A stretch of DNA of 64,000 bases from Thioclava electrotropha (lineage in GTDB: Bacteria; Pseudomonadota; Alphaproteobacteria; Rhodobacterales; Rhodobacteraceae): positions 2,522,001 to 2,586,000 of the forward strand of contig NZ_CP053562.1 in assembly GCF_002085925.2 (NCBI RefSeq). Reading direction: 5' to 3'. Of this stretch, positions 28,591-36,500 are shown in pieces. How positions within the stretch are numbered: position 1 is the first letter of the stretch; every line of letters begins with the position of its first letter. The notes beneath the pieces were generated by a model. It saw only the letters and a program-made list of their open reading frames with translations, was not told the origin of the DNA and searched no databases. A program made the position numbers and the translations under genes.

Positions 28591-28953
28591 TCACATGCGC
28601 TGTGCTGCCTGTGCGAGATCGGCGAAGCGGGCGGCATACCAACGAAGACCGGCGTCTACGTGGAGGCGTTTGCCAGTGTCGACGGGGAGCGGGTGGAATT
28701 CCTCCGCTCGCAGCGACAACAATGTGTCGCAGGCCTCTTCGAGTGCGAGCCGTAACTCCATAGTCGTCACGCCCGGCTTGAGGCACTGCTCAATTGCAAA
28801 CCGAAACGCGGGACCGGTTACGCTTGGAAAGCGGCGCAGGAGGTCGTCCAAACCTGTGCCATGACGGGCGAGGAAGCTGCGGACCAACCGCTCGGCCGTC
28901 GAGCGCGGAATGCCGGTCTTTGGATCAATAGTGACGAGTTCTTGCTTACCCAT
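28591..28953 (-). CDS. Hypothetical protein, element-borne
   Basis: I do not recognise this 120-residue protein. It is mostly helical and charged, with RSTAERLVRSFLARHGTGLD and LRLALEEACDTLLSLRAEEF; no membrane segment or signal is visible. The ATG at 28953 follows GAGGAG with normal spacing, which supports real translation, and an 8-bp inverted repeat lies 24 bp further upstream. It reads towards the xis-int genes and may be co-transcribed with them. Confidence 0.58.
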   Translation of the reverse strand: MGKQELVTIDPKTGIPRSTAERLVRSFLARHGTGLDDLLRRFPSVTGPAFRFAIEQCLKPGVTTMELRLALEEACDTLLSLRAEEFHPLPVDTGKRLHVDAGLRWYAARFADLAQAAQRM

Positions 28954-28976
28954 TCGGGGTCTCCTCAGCAGCCGCT

Positions 28977-29191
28977 GGACAGCACCATGCTGTCCGAAAC
29001 TTCGGTGCCGTTCTTTCAAGACCGGCGCGCAGGAGGACGCGCCGGGTGGACCAGAGGCGAAAGAGTGCGCCTCCGTTCCGCGAGGACACCCGCGGGTGTT
29101 CCGGTCCGCAGTGTTGCTTGCCCTCGTTCAAATGAGACCTTCATCAAGCCGCGGCTTGCGAAGCCGGTTTCTCGAGGAAAAACCGGCTTCG
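28977..29191. other. Cluster of six perfect inverted repeats in noncoding DNA
   Basis: The perfect arms are: GGACAGCA/TGCTGTCC (28977-28995), CCGGCGCG/CGCGCCGG (29022-29045, loop CAGGAGGA), GAGGCG/CGCCTC (29054-29073), the 14-bp palindrome ACACCCGCGGGTGT (29086-29099), the 14-bp palindrome CAAGCCGCGGCTTG (29145-29158), and CGAAGCCGGTTT/AAACCGGCTTCG (29159-29191, nine-base loop). The last two abut. No T-tracts follow, so these are not a string of terminators. It could be a structured RNA, an origin or recombinase/relaxase site, or protein-binding sites. The rest of 28954-29310 shows no gene. Confidence 0.62.
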
Positions 29192-29310
29192 GAAACCGCG
29201 GCGCTGTCGCGTGTCGGGAAAGCTATGTGTAGAGCCCCATACGATGAAAGTATCATGATGTGAGATCATTTCATGAACAGTCAGCTCGCCGGCAAAAGCG
29301 ACCGTGCAGG

Positions 29311-29493
29311 CTAATGTCCAACGCGCAACTGCGGTGGTTGTGAAGTAGCCACGGCGCTTAGTGTCCTGATGGCGAGCATTATCATGTTTGTGTCGACAGC
29401 TCCGCGCGCATAAGCGTTAGTCATAAATCTTATATTTTCGTATGCTTCCTCTTCGCCGCGTCTCAACGAAAGGACACGGCGACGAGGAGGCAT
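29311..29493 (-). CDS. Possible small protein, element-borne
   Basis: A 60-residue reading frame beginning MPPRRRVLSLRRGEEEAYEN, with a basic N-terminus and a helical C-terminal part. AAAGGA lies eight to thirteen bases before the ATG at 29493. I cannot assign a family. The frame is open further upstream, but that part is GC-rich, low-complexity and overlaps the hairpin region, so I used the inner start. It may be spurious. Confidence 0.4.
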   Translation of the reverse strand: MPPRRRVLSLRRGEEEAYENIRFMTNAYARGAVDTNMIMLAIRTLSAVATSQPPQLRVGH

Positions 29494-29872
29494 AGGGAGA
29501 TCCTTTATTCTGCTATGCCTGTTCTTCCGGTCGTGTTGTTCACGATCGCGCAATGGGAGAGGTCCAGGAGAGGGCTCACTCTCCTTGGCTGGCGCGGGGA
29601 GCGCGAACAGGAGGGATGCCAGCCGGCGGGAGGAGTGTGGAACGACCTCCCGAGAGGCCGCCCGCCATGCGGGTGCCCCGCTGGAAGCGCGGGGTCTCGG
29701 GGCAGCGCCCCGTGCGAACGAAAGAGCTGAGAGCAAGGAGCCGAAGGCGGTGCGCTCAGCTCAATAGTGAGTAAAGAGCTGAGCGCATCCGAAGGATGAA
29801 CAGCTTCGACGGCTCAAGCACATAATCCTGGAGAGATTTCAGAAAGCCCGCTCAGGGGCGTAATTCACCTTC
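29494..29872. other. Hairpin-rich noncoding region, candidate oriT
   Basis: The region directly upstream of the relaxase gene is where MobV-type transfer origins usually lie. It holds AGGAGAG/CTCTCCT (29566-29585), a CCCCGC/GCGGGG hairpin followed by CGGGGC/GCCCCG, and a perfect 12-bp inverted repeat TGCGCTCAGCTC/GAGCTGAGCGCA (29751-29762 and 29776-29787, 13-base loop). A direct copy of AGAGCTGAG sits at 29723. No nick-site consensus from known plasmids was recognised. Confidence 0.5.
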
Positions 29873-31546
29873 ATGGAAAAGGCGAAAAACCTCATCGTGC
29901 TGCGCTTTAAGAGGGTCAGCACAAACGGTCTTGGCGGGATCGAGGCGCATGGCAAGCGGCAGGGTGAGACGCCACATGTTGACCCATCACGGACCGGCCT
30001 GAACTACTTTCCGGTTGGCCACGCCGATCTCCGGAAGATCGCAGATGCGCGGATCGTCAACATTCAGAAGCGCAACATCGCTCTCAAACGCGAGTCGTTT
30101 AAGCGTCGACGCAGGAAGTCCGAAAGCGAAGAACTTGATGCGGCGGAGGAATCCGCGGGCAGAAACCCCAAAGCGCTGGCAAAGGTCATTGGCGAGGCAT
30201 GGGATCCGAAGAACGAGAAGCCATGGGTCGAGTGTATTCTTTCGGCGTCCCACGACTGGTTTCTTGATGAGAACGGCAATCAGGATCCGGCAAAAGTCGC
30301 TGAGTTCGACGCCTTCGCAGTCGGTTATCTTCAAAAGGAATTTGGCACTGAACTGATCTACGCGCGGATCGACGCTGACGAAAGGACGCGCCATTTGTCC
30401 GCCGTGATTGCGCCGGAGGCACGTGAGAAGCGGACGAAGCGATACATACTCAGCCATGCGCAGCATCACCTATTCGGTCAAGTTGAAGAGATCACGGTTG
30501 CCGGTGAAAATGGGCAGGAAGAGCAATGGGAGCGCCGAAGCTATGAGCTCTTTCAAGATCGAGTCGCTGATTACGCAAAATCACAAGGTCTTGGTCTGAA
30601 GCGCGGCCAGCAAAGGGCCGCCCGAGAGCGCAAGAAGCGGATGGCTGGCAAGCAAGTCATCAAGGTTCGCAATGTCTCCCCCTCCCGCGGCCGTGAGCTC
30701 GCGGAGGTTCTCGTTGGCGAGGGAGAAGCTCACCGAAAAAAGAGCCTCGACGAACTCGATGCGGCGCGCAAGCGCATACGCCGAGCTGAGGCGAGGGAGC
30801 AGGCAAAGCTGGAAGCCAAATTGGCTGCCGTCGAGCTTGGCCTCGATATGCTGGAGACAGGAGAAATCAGCTATCGCCCGGCGAGGGAGGGTAAACATGA
30901 GGGCATCACTATGGTCGGCGGAAAGATTAACGAGGCCAAGGCGGATGGTATCCGGACGCTCCTTGAACCTGGCCAAAAGTGGCTACTCGGCATTGCTCGT
31001 CGCTTCTTCACCTTCCAGCAGACCATGAATACGAAGACTGCGGAATTTCAGCGGGAGGCAGCCGAACAGCGGCGCCGATCGCGGGTTCTTACCGACGAAG
31101 AGGCGCGCAGTGCCGTGCGTCTCCCATCGACAATCCGCGAGATCATTCATGGGATCGCCCGAGGGGCTCTGCGATCCCGTGCTGCAAATTATTCAGAAGA
31201 CGATTTTCTCGGTGCGATCCCTGTCGCGTCAGACGATCCAAAGGACGTCGAACCGCACTTGGCTGCGTGTGACGGAATGAATAATTCAGAGATCCGCGCT
31301 GCCTGGCTCGCGACGGCCGACGCGCGCATACTTTGCGACGAGAGCCCAAAGCTGCAGCATGCATACATGAACGGCTGCGGGCTGCTGCTTGCAGTGGCAG
31401 AGGCTCGGGGCCTTGACCTGAATTCGGGTGTGCATTCTCCCGGTCAGGCGACCGACCCTACGAAGGCCCATCTGCATACCGACTCCGTCCCGAAACCGAT
31501 CCGTGTAAAGTGGAAAACCCGGATCCGCGAGCGGGTCCGGGGATGA
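29873..31546 (+). CDS. MobV/Pre-type relaxase-like mobilization protein
   Basis: A 557-residue protein resembling Mob/Pre relaxases, which nick oriT and pilot single-stranded DNA in conjugation. The N-terminus has the family pattern: IVLRFKRV, then GGIEAHGKRQ (counterpart of the HNxR motif), then DPSRTGLNYFPVG. The metal-site motif expected as HxDExTPHxH reads RIDADERTRHLSAVIAPE near residues 164-180, with the outer histidines replaced, so catalysis may differ or be lost. A long charged coiled coil (about 240-330) follows, as in other Mob_Pre proteins, then an uncharacterised C-terminal part. No good ribosome-binding site precedes the ATG. Its hairpin-rich upstream region is a candidate oriT. 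Confidence 0.62.
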   Translation: MEKAKNLIVLRFKRVSTNGLGGIEAHGKRQGETPHVDPSRTGLNYFPVGHADLRKIADARIVNIQKRNIALKRESFKRRRRKSESEELDAAEESAGRNPKALAKVIGEAWDPKNEKPWVECILSASHDWFLDENGNQDPAKVAEFDAFAVGYLQKEFGTELIYARIDADERTRHLSAVIAPEAREKRTKRYILSHAQHHLFGQVEEITVAGENGQEEQWERRSYELFQDRVADYAKSQGLGLKRGQQRAARERKKRMAGKQVIKVRNVSPSRGRELAEVLVGEGEAHRKKSLDELDAARKRIRRAEAREQAKLEAKLAAVELGLDMLETGEISYRPAREGKHEGITMVGGKINEAKADGIRTLLEPGQKWLLGIARRFFTFQQTMNTKTAEFQREAAEQRRRSRVLTDEEARSAVRLPSTIREIIHGIARGALRSRAANYSEDDFLGAIPVASDDPKDVEPHLAACDGMNNSEIRAAWLATADARILCDESPKLQHAYMNGCGLLLAVAEARGLDLNSGVHSPGQATDPTKAHLHTDSVPKPIRVKWKTRIRERVRG

Positions 31547-31617
31547 TGGCGTTGGCTGAGAAAAATCATCAAAGTTTGCGCGACAGCGTTCGCGGTCAAG
31601 GAACTCGCAGAAATCAC

Positions 31618-32310
31618 CTACTCGGCAGCGACGTCATTCGCTCCAGCGTTGCGTGACGTGTCAACGGGGCCACCGCCGAACATGTCGAGTTGTTCCGTAT
31701 CTTCACACCTAAGGGCCACTTCCGCTAACGCAGCATCATCTTGGTTCTCCCCCTTGCGAAGACCATCAGATACTTCCCCGTTGAGCTCATTAGGTGAAAT
31801 AAATTTGAAGGAAAGCCGCTCGGCCAGACGGCCCTCGAGCCGTGCGATCTCCATCCTCGCATTCACTAAGCTCTCCTTCACTTCAGCGAGCGCCGCTTCG
31901 GCCTTCTCGGCACGGTCGGTCGCGGCGTCGAGGTCAGCTTCCACAATCAGCATGTCGCTTTCGCGTTCCGCGTCGAATAGGTTTCGCTTCTCCAATTCGG
32001 CGGCATAGTAAGCTTTGATGGCCGCGACGGGCTCATCAGCTTTCTTCCAAATCAAGCTCCACATCTTCATATTCATCTCGACCACTTCATCGGGCATGGG
32101 CGGAACAGCGGACATAGTTGCTGCATGCGCCTCGGCCTCCTCCCGATATTCTTTCACGATGGTCTGGACGTCTGACATCGACGCGCCCTGTTTGTTGTCT
32201 TGAAGATATTTTAGCACACTCTGATTCGTAACCGTTCCCGTCTTTTCGACTTCTCGGACGGCCGCCAAGATACGTTTACGGACAGCGGCGCTGGGTGTTC
32301 GTTTGGCCAT
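31618..32310 (-). CDS. KfrA-like plasmid DNA-binding protein
   Basis: A 230-residue protein with an N-terminal KfrA-type DNA-binding domain (about 1-75: RTPSAAVRKRILAAVREVEK, then TNQSVLKYLQDN and MSDVQTIVKEYR) and a coiled coil (about 110-180, rich in Ala, Glu and Lys). KfrA proteins of broad-host-range plasmids bind their own promoter and help partition or organise the plasmid. The ATG at 32310 follows GAGGAG seven bases upstream; the longer in-frame extension has no such site. A cluster of GGTA/TACC half-sites lies upstream and fits autoregulation. Its presence in a chromosomal element points to plasmid ancestry. Confidence 0.75.
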   Translation of the reverse strand: MAKRTPSAAVRKRILAAVREVEKTGTVTNQSVLKYLQDNKQGASMSDVQTIVKEYREEAEAHAATMSAVPPMPDEVVEMNMKMWSLIWKKADEPVAAIKAYYAAELEKRNLFDAERESDMLIVEADLDAATDRAEKAEAALAEVKESLVNARMEIARLEGRLAERLSFKFISPNELNGEVSDGLRKGENQDDAALAEVALRCEDTEQLDMFGGGPVDTSRNAGANDVAAE

Positions 32311-32324
32311 TTTTGGCTCCTCTT

Positions 32325-32366
32325 GGTATTGGTAAACGCCGGTAATACCCATACCGAGCGTTACCA
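32325..32366. promoter_or_regulatory. GGTA/TACC half-site cluster, candidate KfrA operator
   Basis: GGTATT (32325-32330) with AATACC (32344-32349), and TGGTAAACGC (32330-32339) with GCGTTACCA (32358-32366), form interlocked inverted repeats just upstream of the kfrA-like ribosome-binding site. KfrA-type proteins autoregulate through such repeats; binding here is inferred. Confidence 0.5.
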
Positions 32367-32746
32367 CCCGACGGGGTGGTGCAGAGGAAATGGTTCTTTT
32401 CCATATAAGCAAAAAACTTCGAAACGAAAAAAGCGAGCTGGCAACCGCCCTTTGCAGCAAATGAAAAACTGCGAAGCTGAAAGCCGTTCAGTAAGTACGA
32501 TGACAAGGCATCAGCATCCGATGAATTCATCGGGGGCTGATTGCGATGTTTGTAAGCTGTGTTGACTTTAGCCCCTCACCGCAAAGATGGGCCGCGGAGG
32601 AATATGTTTTCAGCACCTGCCGTGAATGGCGGGTCCGGTGAACGCCTTGCTTCGTTCCGACCGCTCAAACAAGTCATACTTCTCATCAAGCGCTGCCTGC
32701 GGGACCTTTTTCAAGCGGACCGCGTTTGCACCATTCGACGTTCGTC
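32367..32746. other. AT-rich intergenic region
   Basis: A 380-bp region between the kfrA-like gene and the replication-like gene, markedly AT-richer than the surrounding chromosome (for example 32400-32460). It carries the promoter for the kfrA-like gene. I see no gene or clear iterons. Confidence 0.35.
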
Positions 32747-33562
32747 TTACTCTGCAAGGTTCTTCCTCAAGTTTGCTTCCACCTGCCCCGGACTCTCACC
32801 CGGGAGAGCGTATTGTCGAAGGTTCCTCCCATCGATCTCCGCGATCTCATTTGACGAAACTCGGAATACACGGGCATTCATGGACCAGTACCTAATCTTG
32901 TCTGGATACCAAGTGGTCCCTTTGTGGCGCAGGCGCACGAGGAGCCGTTGGCGCCCCTCGGCCCGCCGGACCCACTCCAGCCCCACGAACGCTATCGTGT
33001 TCTCCATGGTGACGACTTGCTGCAAGCTTCCAAGAAACTTTTGTCGATAGTCGCGCCACCTTACTTCGAGCGGCAATTCGAACTCTGGAACACGTTTCTT
33101 TCTGAGGTTGCGTACTCGGCAATACAGATCGAGGGTTATTATCGAGCCGCAAGCTCGGACTTTATCCAGATCCAGCAGCGCGAAATCCGGACCCAGCCAC
33201 CGGCACGCCATCATCTCATGAACGTCTCTGCTAAACTGCCAGTGAATCTGCGTGTTTCTATCAGTCAGAGAAACGGCGTCGAACAGACCTCGGCCGTCCA
33301 CTTCTTCTATCAATTTTTTTAGTGATTTAGCGTTGTTGGACCCGGTTGGCCCAACGAGAGCTCGAAGCTCGGCGCCAAATGCCCACATTTTGGCATCTTG
33401 CGGCTTATGGATGAAATATTCGTCAGACCTCCACAGATTCTCGCGATCCTGCATGTAAATCATTGAGATGAGTAGCCGTGTGGTCGTGGTACTGAGCCCG
33501 GCAGCGAGTATTTGCTCAAGGAGTTCGAAAGTCACGCTAATTTGTTTGTTCTGGTCGCTCAT
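32747..33562 (-). CDS. Unknown protein, possibly plasmid replication initiator-like
   Basis: A 271-residue protein without a family I can name firmly. Its layout hints at two winged-helix units: LSTTTTRLLISMIYMQD with KSLKKLIEEVDGRGLF in the first, and RACGSIITLDLYCRVRNLRK with EVRWRDYRQKFLGSLQQVV in the second. That pattern is reminiscent of Rep_3-type plasmid initiators, but conservation is weak. GGAG lies eight bases before the ATG. Its neighbours on the element are a KfrA-like gene and a relaxase, which fits a plasmid-derived module. Structure prediction would settle the assignment. Confidence 0.5.
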   Translation of the reverse strand: MSDQNKQISVTFELLEQILAAGLSTTTTRLLISMIYMQDRENLWRSDEYFIHKPQDAKMWAFGAELRALVGPTGSNNAKSLKKLIEEVDGRGLFDAVSLTDRNTQIHWQFSRDVHEMMACRWLGPDFALLDLDKVRACGSIITLDLYCRVRNLRKKRVPEFELPLEVRWRDYRQKFLGSLQQVVTMENTIAFVGLEWVRRAEGRQRLLVRLRHKGTTWYPDKIRYWSMNARVFRVSSNEIAEIDGRNLRQYALPGESPGQVEANLRKNLAE

Positions 33563-33981
33563 GGCGTTTCTCCGATTAAGTGTGACCAGAAGATGGGATC
33601 AAGTCTCGGGACGCCGGAATAGATTCCGTAAGTTTTCCTGCACTGTCCGTCACGACAAGCGCACTGGCCTGCATTTTTCTCCTGAGGGCCTTCTTTCCCG
33701 CAACCGTGTGCGGAGTGATGAGAGCTTTGTCCTGCAAGGATAATGCGCTGAACGCGCCAAACTCATGAAATGAAAATATATTTTGGAAGCAGGCAATTAG
33801 GCCCATAGGCTGGAATTCAGTACAATCATCCTCAGCCATTGCATTGGGCTTGCTGCGGCAAGACCTACGATGTCGTGAATGATCTGCGGACTTCCCGTTC
33901 GTGGATCAGCTGCGGTAGACACATCCCCAATGGACGATCACTCCCATTCTCGTCAGAGTAGTCAAAAAGGACGGCGGATAG
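33563..33981. other. Intergenic region upstream of the restriction operon
   Basis: A 419-bp region between divergent genes, carrying the hsd promoter and AAGGA at 33967-33971 before the hsdM start. A minus-strand frame of 87 codons (33576-33839) exists, but it lacks a ribosome-binding site and recognisable motifs, so I do not call it. Confidence 0.4.
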
Positions 33982-35577
33982 ATGATAACCGGTGAACTGA
34001 AGTCCAAGGTCGACGCGATCTGGAACGCGATGTGGACGGGCGGGCTGTCGAACCCGCAGACAGTCATGGAGCAGCTGACCCTGCTGCTCTTCCTCAAGGG
34101 CCTCGACGACGCGCAGACCCTTGCGGAACGGCAGGCCCGGGCACGTGGCACGGAGATCAAGCGAAACCTGTTCCCGGACGAACTGGACGGCATACCGGTC
34201 GTCGATGATGCCGGTAATAAGATCGCCGACGGGCGGTCGCTGGCCGATCTGCGATGGCCGCGGTTTGCGAACCTGCCGCCTACAGAGATGCAAGAGGCGG
34301 CCGAGAACCACCTGATCCCCTTCCTGCGTCGCCTCGGCTCAGATGGCGCCCCCCTCCGCAAGCACATGGCGAGTGCCCGCTATGAGATCCCCACCGGCCG
34401 TCTCTTGGCGAAGGTCGTAGATCTCGTCTCGGAATTGCCGATGAAGAGCCGCGACACCAAGGGCGATCTCTACGAATACATGCTGTCGAAGGTGGCCGCA
34501 GCGGGCCAGAACGGCCAGTTCCGGACGCCCCGCCACATCATCGAGCTCATGGTCGCCATGACCGCACCTCGGCGAGATGATGTGATATGCGATCCGGCCT
34601 GCGGTACGGCTGGCTTTCTCGTGGGCGCGGCCGAATACCTTCGCCGCAACGACGCGGATGCCTGGACCGATCCGGAGTCACGCCTGCACATCGAAACCAG
34701 CATGTTCCACGGCCACGACTTCGACGGCACCATGCTGCGGCTTGGGGCGATGAACATGGCGCTCCACGGGTTCGAGGATGCCTCTATCGTCTACCGCGAC
34801 AGCCTCACTCAGGAGCACGGCGACGAGGCCGAGGCATATTCCCTGATCCTCGCCAACCCGCCATTTGCCGGCTCCCTGGACGCCGAGGTGGTGGCCAAGG
34901 ACCTCACCCGGATCGTCAACACTCGGAAAACCGAGCTACTTTTCCTGGCCCTCTTCCTGCGCCTCTTGAAGCTTGGAGGCCGGGCGGCGGTCGTCGTCCC
35001 GGACGGCGTCCTCTTTGGATCGAACAGGGCCCACAAGGAGGTGCGGCGCATGCTGGTCGAAGACCAGCAGCTTCAGGGCGTGGTCAAGCTCCCGGCCGGC
35101 GTCTTCCGCCCTTATGCCGGGGTTTCCACGGCCATCCTACTCTTCCAGCGCACCGATTCCGGCGGTACGGACAGAGTGTGGTTCTACGACATGCACACGG
35201 ACGGCCTCAGCCTCGACGACAAGCGCAATCTTCTGGTGCCCGAGGACAAGATCGGCCCGTGGGCCGAGCTGACCGAAGACGAGGCGAAGCTCAACGACCT
35301 CCCCGACGCGCTCGCGCGCTGGCAGGAGCGCGAGGGGACGGAGAAGAACAATCCCCGCACGGCCCGCAGCTTCGTCGTTTCCAAGGCCGAAATCGCCTCC
35401 GCAGGCTACGACCTCAACCTCAATCGGTATCGCGAGATCGAGAACGACGCGGTCGATCACGAGCCCTCGGCTGTGATCCTGTCGCGCCTGCGCGAGATGG
35501 AGCAGGAGATATTCGACGGCCTCGAGAAGCTCGAGAAGATGCTCGGCGTCGACGCCGTGAAAGAGGCCGCCGAATGA
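33982..35577 (+). CDS. hsdM: Type I restriction-modification system, DNA methyltransferase subunit
   Basis: HsdM methylates adenine (N6) in the recognition site chosen by HsdS, protecting host DNA. The 531-residue protein has the HsdM N-terminal helical domain (about 1-140), the AdoMet motif DPACGTAGF at 204-212 and the catalytic NPPF at 292-295, followed by the conserved GGRAAVVVPDGVLFG region. A C-terminal helical tail (about 480-531) fits contact with HsdS. AAGGA is ten bases before the ATG. It is the first gene of a four-gene operon and overlaps the GIY-YIG gene by ATGA. All motifs are intact. Confidence 0.95.
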   Translation: MITGELKSKVDAIWNAMWTGGLSNPQTVMEQLTLLLFLKGLDDAQTLAERQARARGTEIKRNLFPDELDGIPVVDDAGNKIADGRSLADLRWPRFANLPPTEMQEAAENHLIPFLRRLGSDGAPLRKHMASARYEIPTGRLLAKVVDLVSELPMKSRDTKGDLYEYMLSKVAAAGQNGQFRTPRHIIELMVAMTAPRRDDVICDPACGTAGFLVGAAEYLRRNDADAWTDPESRLHIETSMFHGHDFDGTMLRLGAMNMALHGFEDASIVYRDSLTQEHGDEAEAYSLILANPPFAGSLDAEVVAKDLTRIVNTRKTELLFLALFLRLLKLGGRAAVVVPDGVLFGSNRAHKEVRRMLVEDQQLQGVVKLPAGVFRPYAGVSTAILLFQRTDSGGTDRVWFYDMHTDGLSLDDKRNLLVPEDKIGPWAELTEDEAKLNDLPDALARWQEREGTEKNNPRTARSFVVSKAEIASAGYDLNLNRYREIENDAVDHEPSAVILSRLREMEQEIFDGLEKLEKMLGVDAVKEAAE

Positions 35578-36500
35578 CCAATGGTGAGACCTACGGCCGC
35601 ACGATCCAGCTCTTCCTGGTCGACGGCAAACCCACCGGCCTGCGCAAGGCGACCATCCACGGTTGGACGGGGCTCCTCTTCGTCTCCGGAGCCTCCGCTT
35701 TCGGCGATCTTACCACGCGGGACGAGGTGGATCGCACCGGCGTCTACATCCTGGCAGGCCCCGATCCCCTCACGGCCGGAACTACGCGCGTCTACATCGG
35801 GTCGGGCAATTCCGTTGCCGAGCGCATCAAGCAGAGCGCGGTGAAGCGCGATTTCTGGGAGACGGCGATCACCGTCACGACCAGCGACGATGACATGTCG
35901 AAGGGCCACGTCGAATATCTCGAGGCGCGGCTGATCGAACAGACGGCCAAGGCCGGGCGCGTGTCGCTCGACAATGGCACGAACCCGGACATTGGCCGCC
36001 GGCGCCTGCCCGAGGCAGACATCGCCAACATGGAGCAGTTCCTGGCGAACCTCAGGATCATCCTGCCGGTGATCGGGCTCGACATGCTAAAGCCGCAGCC
36101 GAAGGCCGTTAGCGCCAAGGCCAGCCCGACCTCGCCCTCCGTCTCGGACGAAGTGCAATTCGAGATCCGGCATAAGAGCGGGGTCGAGGCCACGGCTGTC
36201 GAGGAGGATGGCGAGTTCATCGTGCTGGAGGGCTCCGAGGCCCGCATCGGCACTAACTACTCCCAGAACAGTTACGGCCGGATGAAAGAGAAACTGATCG
36301 AGGAAGGTGTGCTGAGACCCTACAGCGCTGTCCTATTCAAATTCACTAAACCTTGGTCCTTCTCCAGCCCCTCGGCGGCGGCCGCGGTCGTGCTGGACCG
36401 CAACAGCAACGGGCGGTTGGAGTGGAAGGTGAAAGGCGCGACCGAGACCTACCATGACTGGCAGCAGGCACAGGCGGCGAAGCAGGAGGCGGCGGGATGA
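35574..36500 (+). CDS. GIY-YIG nuclease family protein with DUF4357, restriction-operon accessory
   Basis: A 308-residue protein inside the hsd operon. Residues about 55-145 form a GIY-YIG-type domain: GVYILAGPD for GIY, RVYIGSGNSVAERIKQ for YIG plus the Arg, and the Glu in EYLEARLIEQ. The C-terminal third (about 200-300) matches the DUF4357 pattern, with GTNYSQNSYGRMKEKLIEEG and LRPYSAVLFKF. The start overlaps the hsdM stop and the stop overlaps the hsdS start, both as ATGA, so stoichiometric co-expression with the restriction complex is likely. It could nick DNA, or bind it as an accessory or alternative effector; its role is not established. Confidence 0.83.
   Translation: MTNGETYGRTIQLFLVDGKPTGLRKATIHGWTGLLFVSGASAFGDLTTRDEVDRTGVYILAGPDPLTAGTTRVYIGSGNSVAERIKQSAVKRDFWETAITVTTSDDDMSKGHVEYLEARLIEQTAKAGRVSLDNGTNPDIGRRRLPEADIANMEQFLANLRIILPVIGLDMLKPQPKAVSAKASPTSPSVSDEVQFEIRHKSGVEATAVEEDGEFIVLEGSEARIGTNYSQNSYGRMKEKLIEEGVLRPYSAVLFKFTKPWSFSSPSAAAAVVLDRNSNGRLEWKVKGATETYHDWQQAQAAKQEAAG

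Noticed and set aside
29494..29736. N-terminal extension of the small gene at 29311-29493
   Set aside because: The extension is Arg/Pro/Ala-rich shadow sequence across the hairpin region. A good ribosome-binding site lies before the inner ATG at 29493.
33576..33839. 87-codon minus-strand reading frame upstream of hsdM
   Set aside because: No ribosome-binding site, no motif, and composition like intergenic AT-rich DNA.
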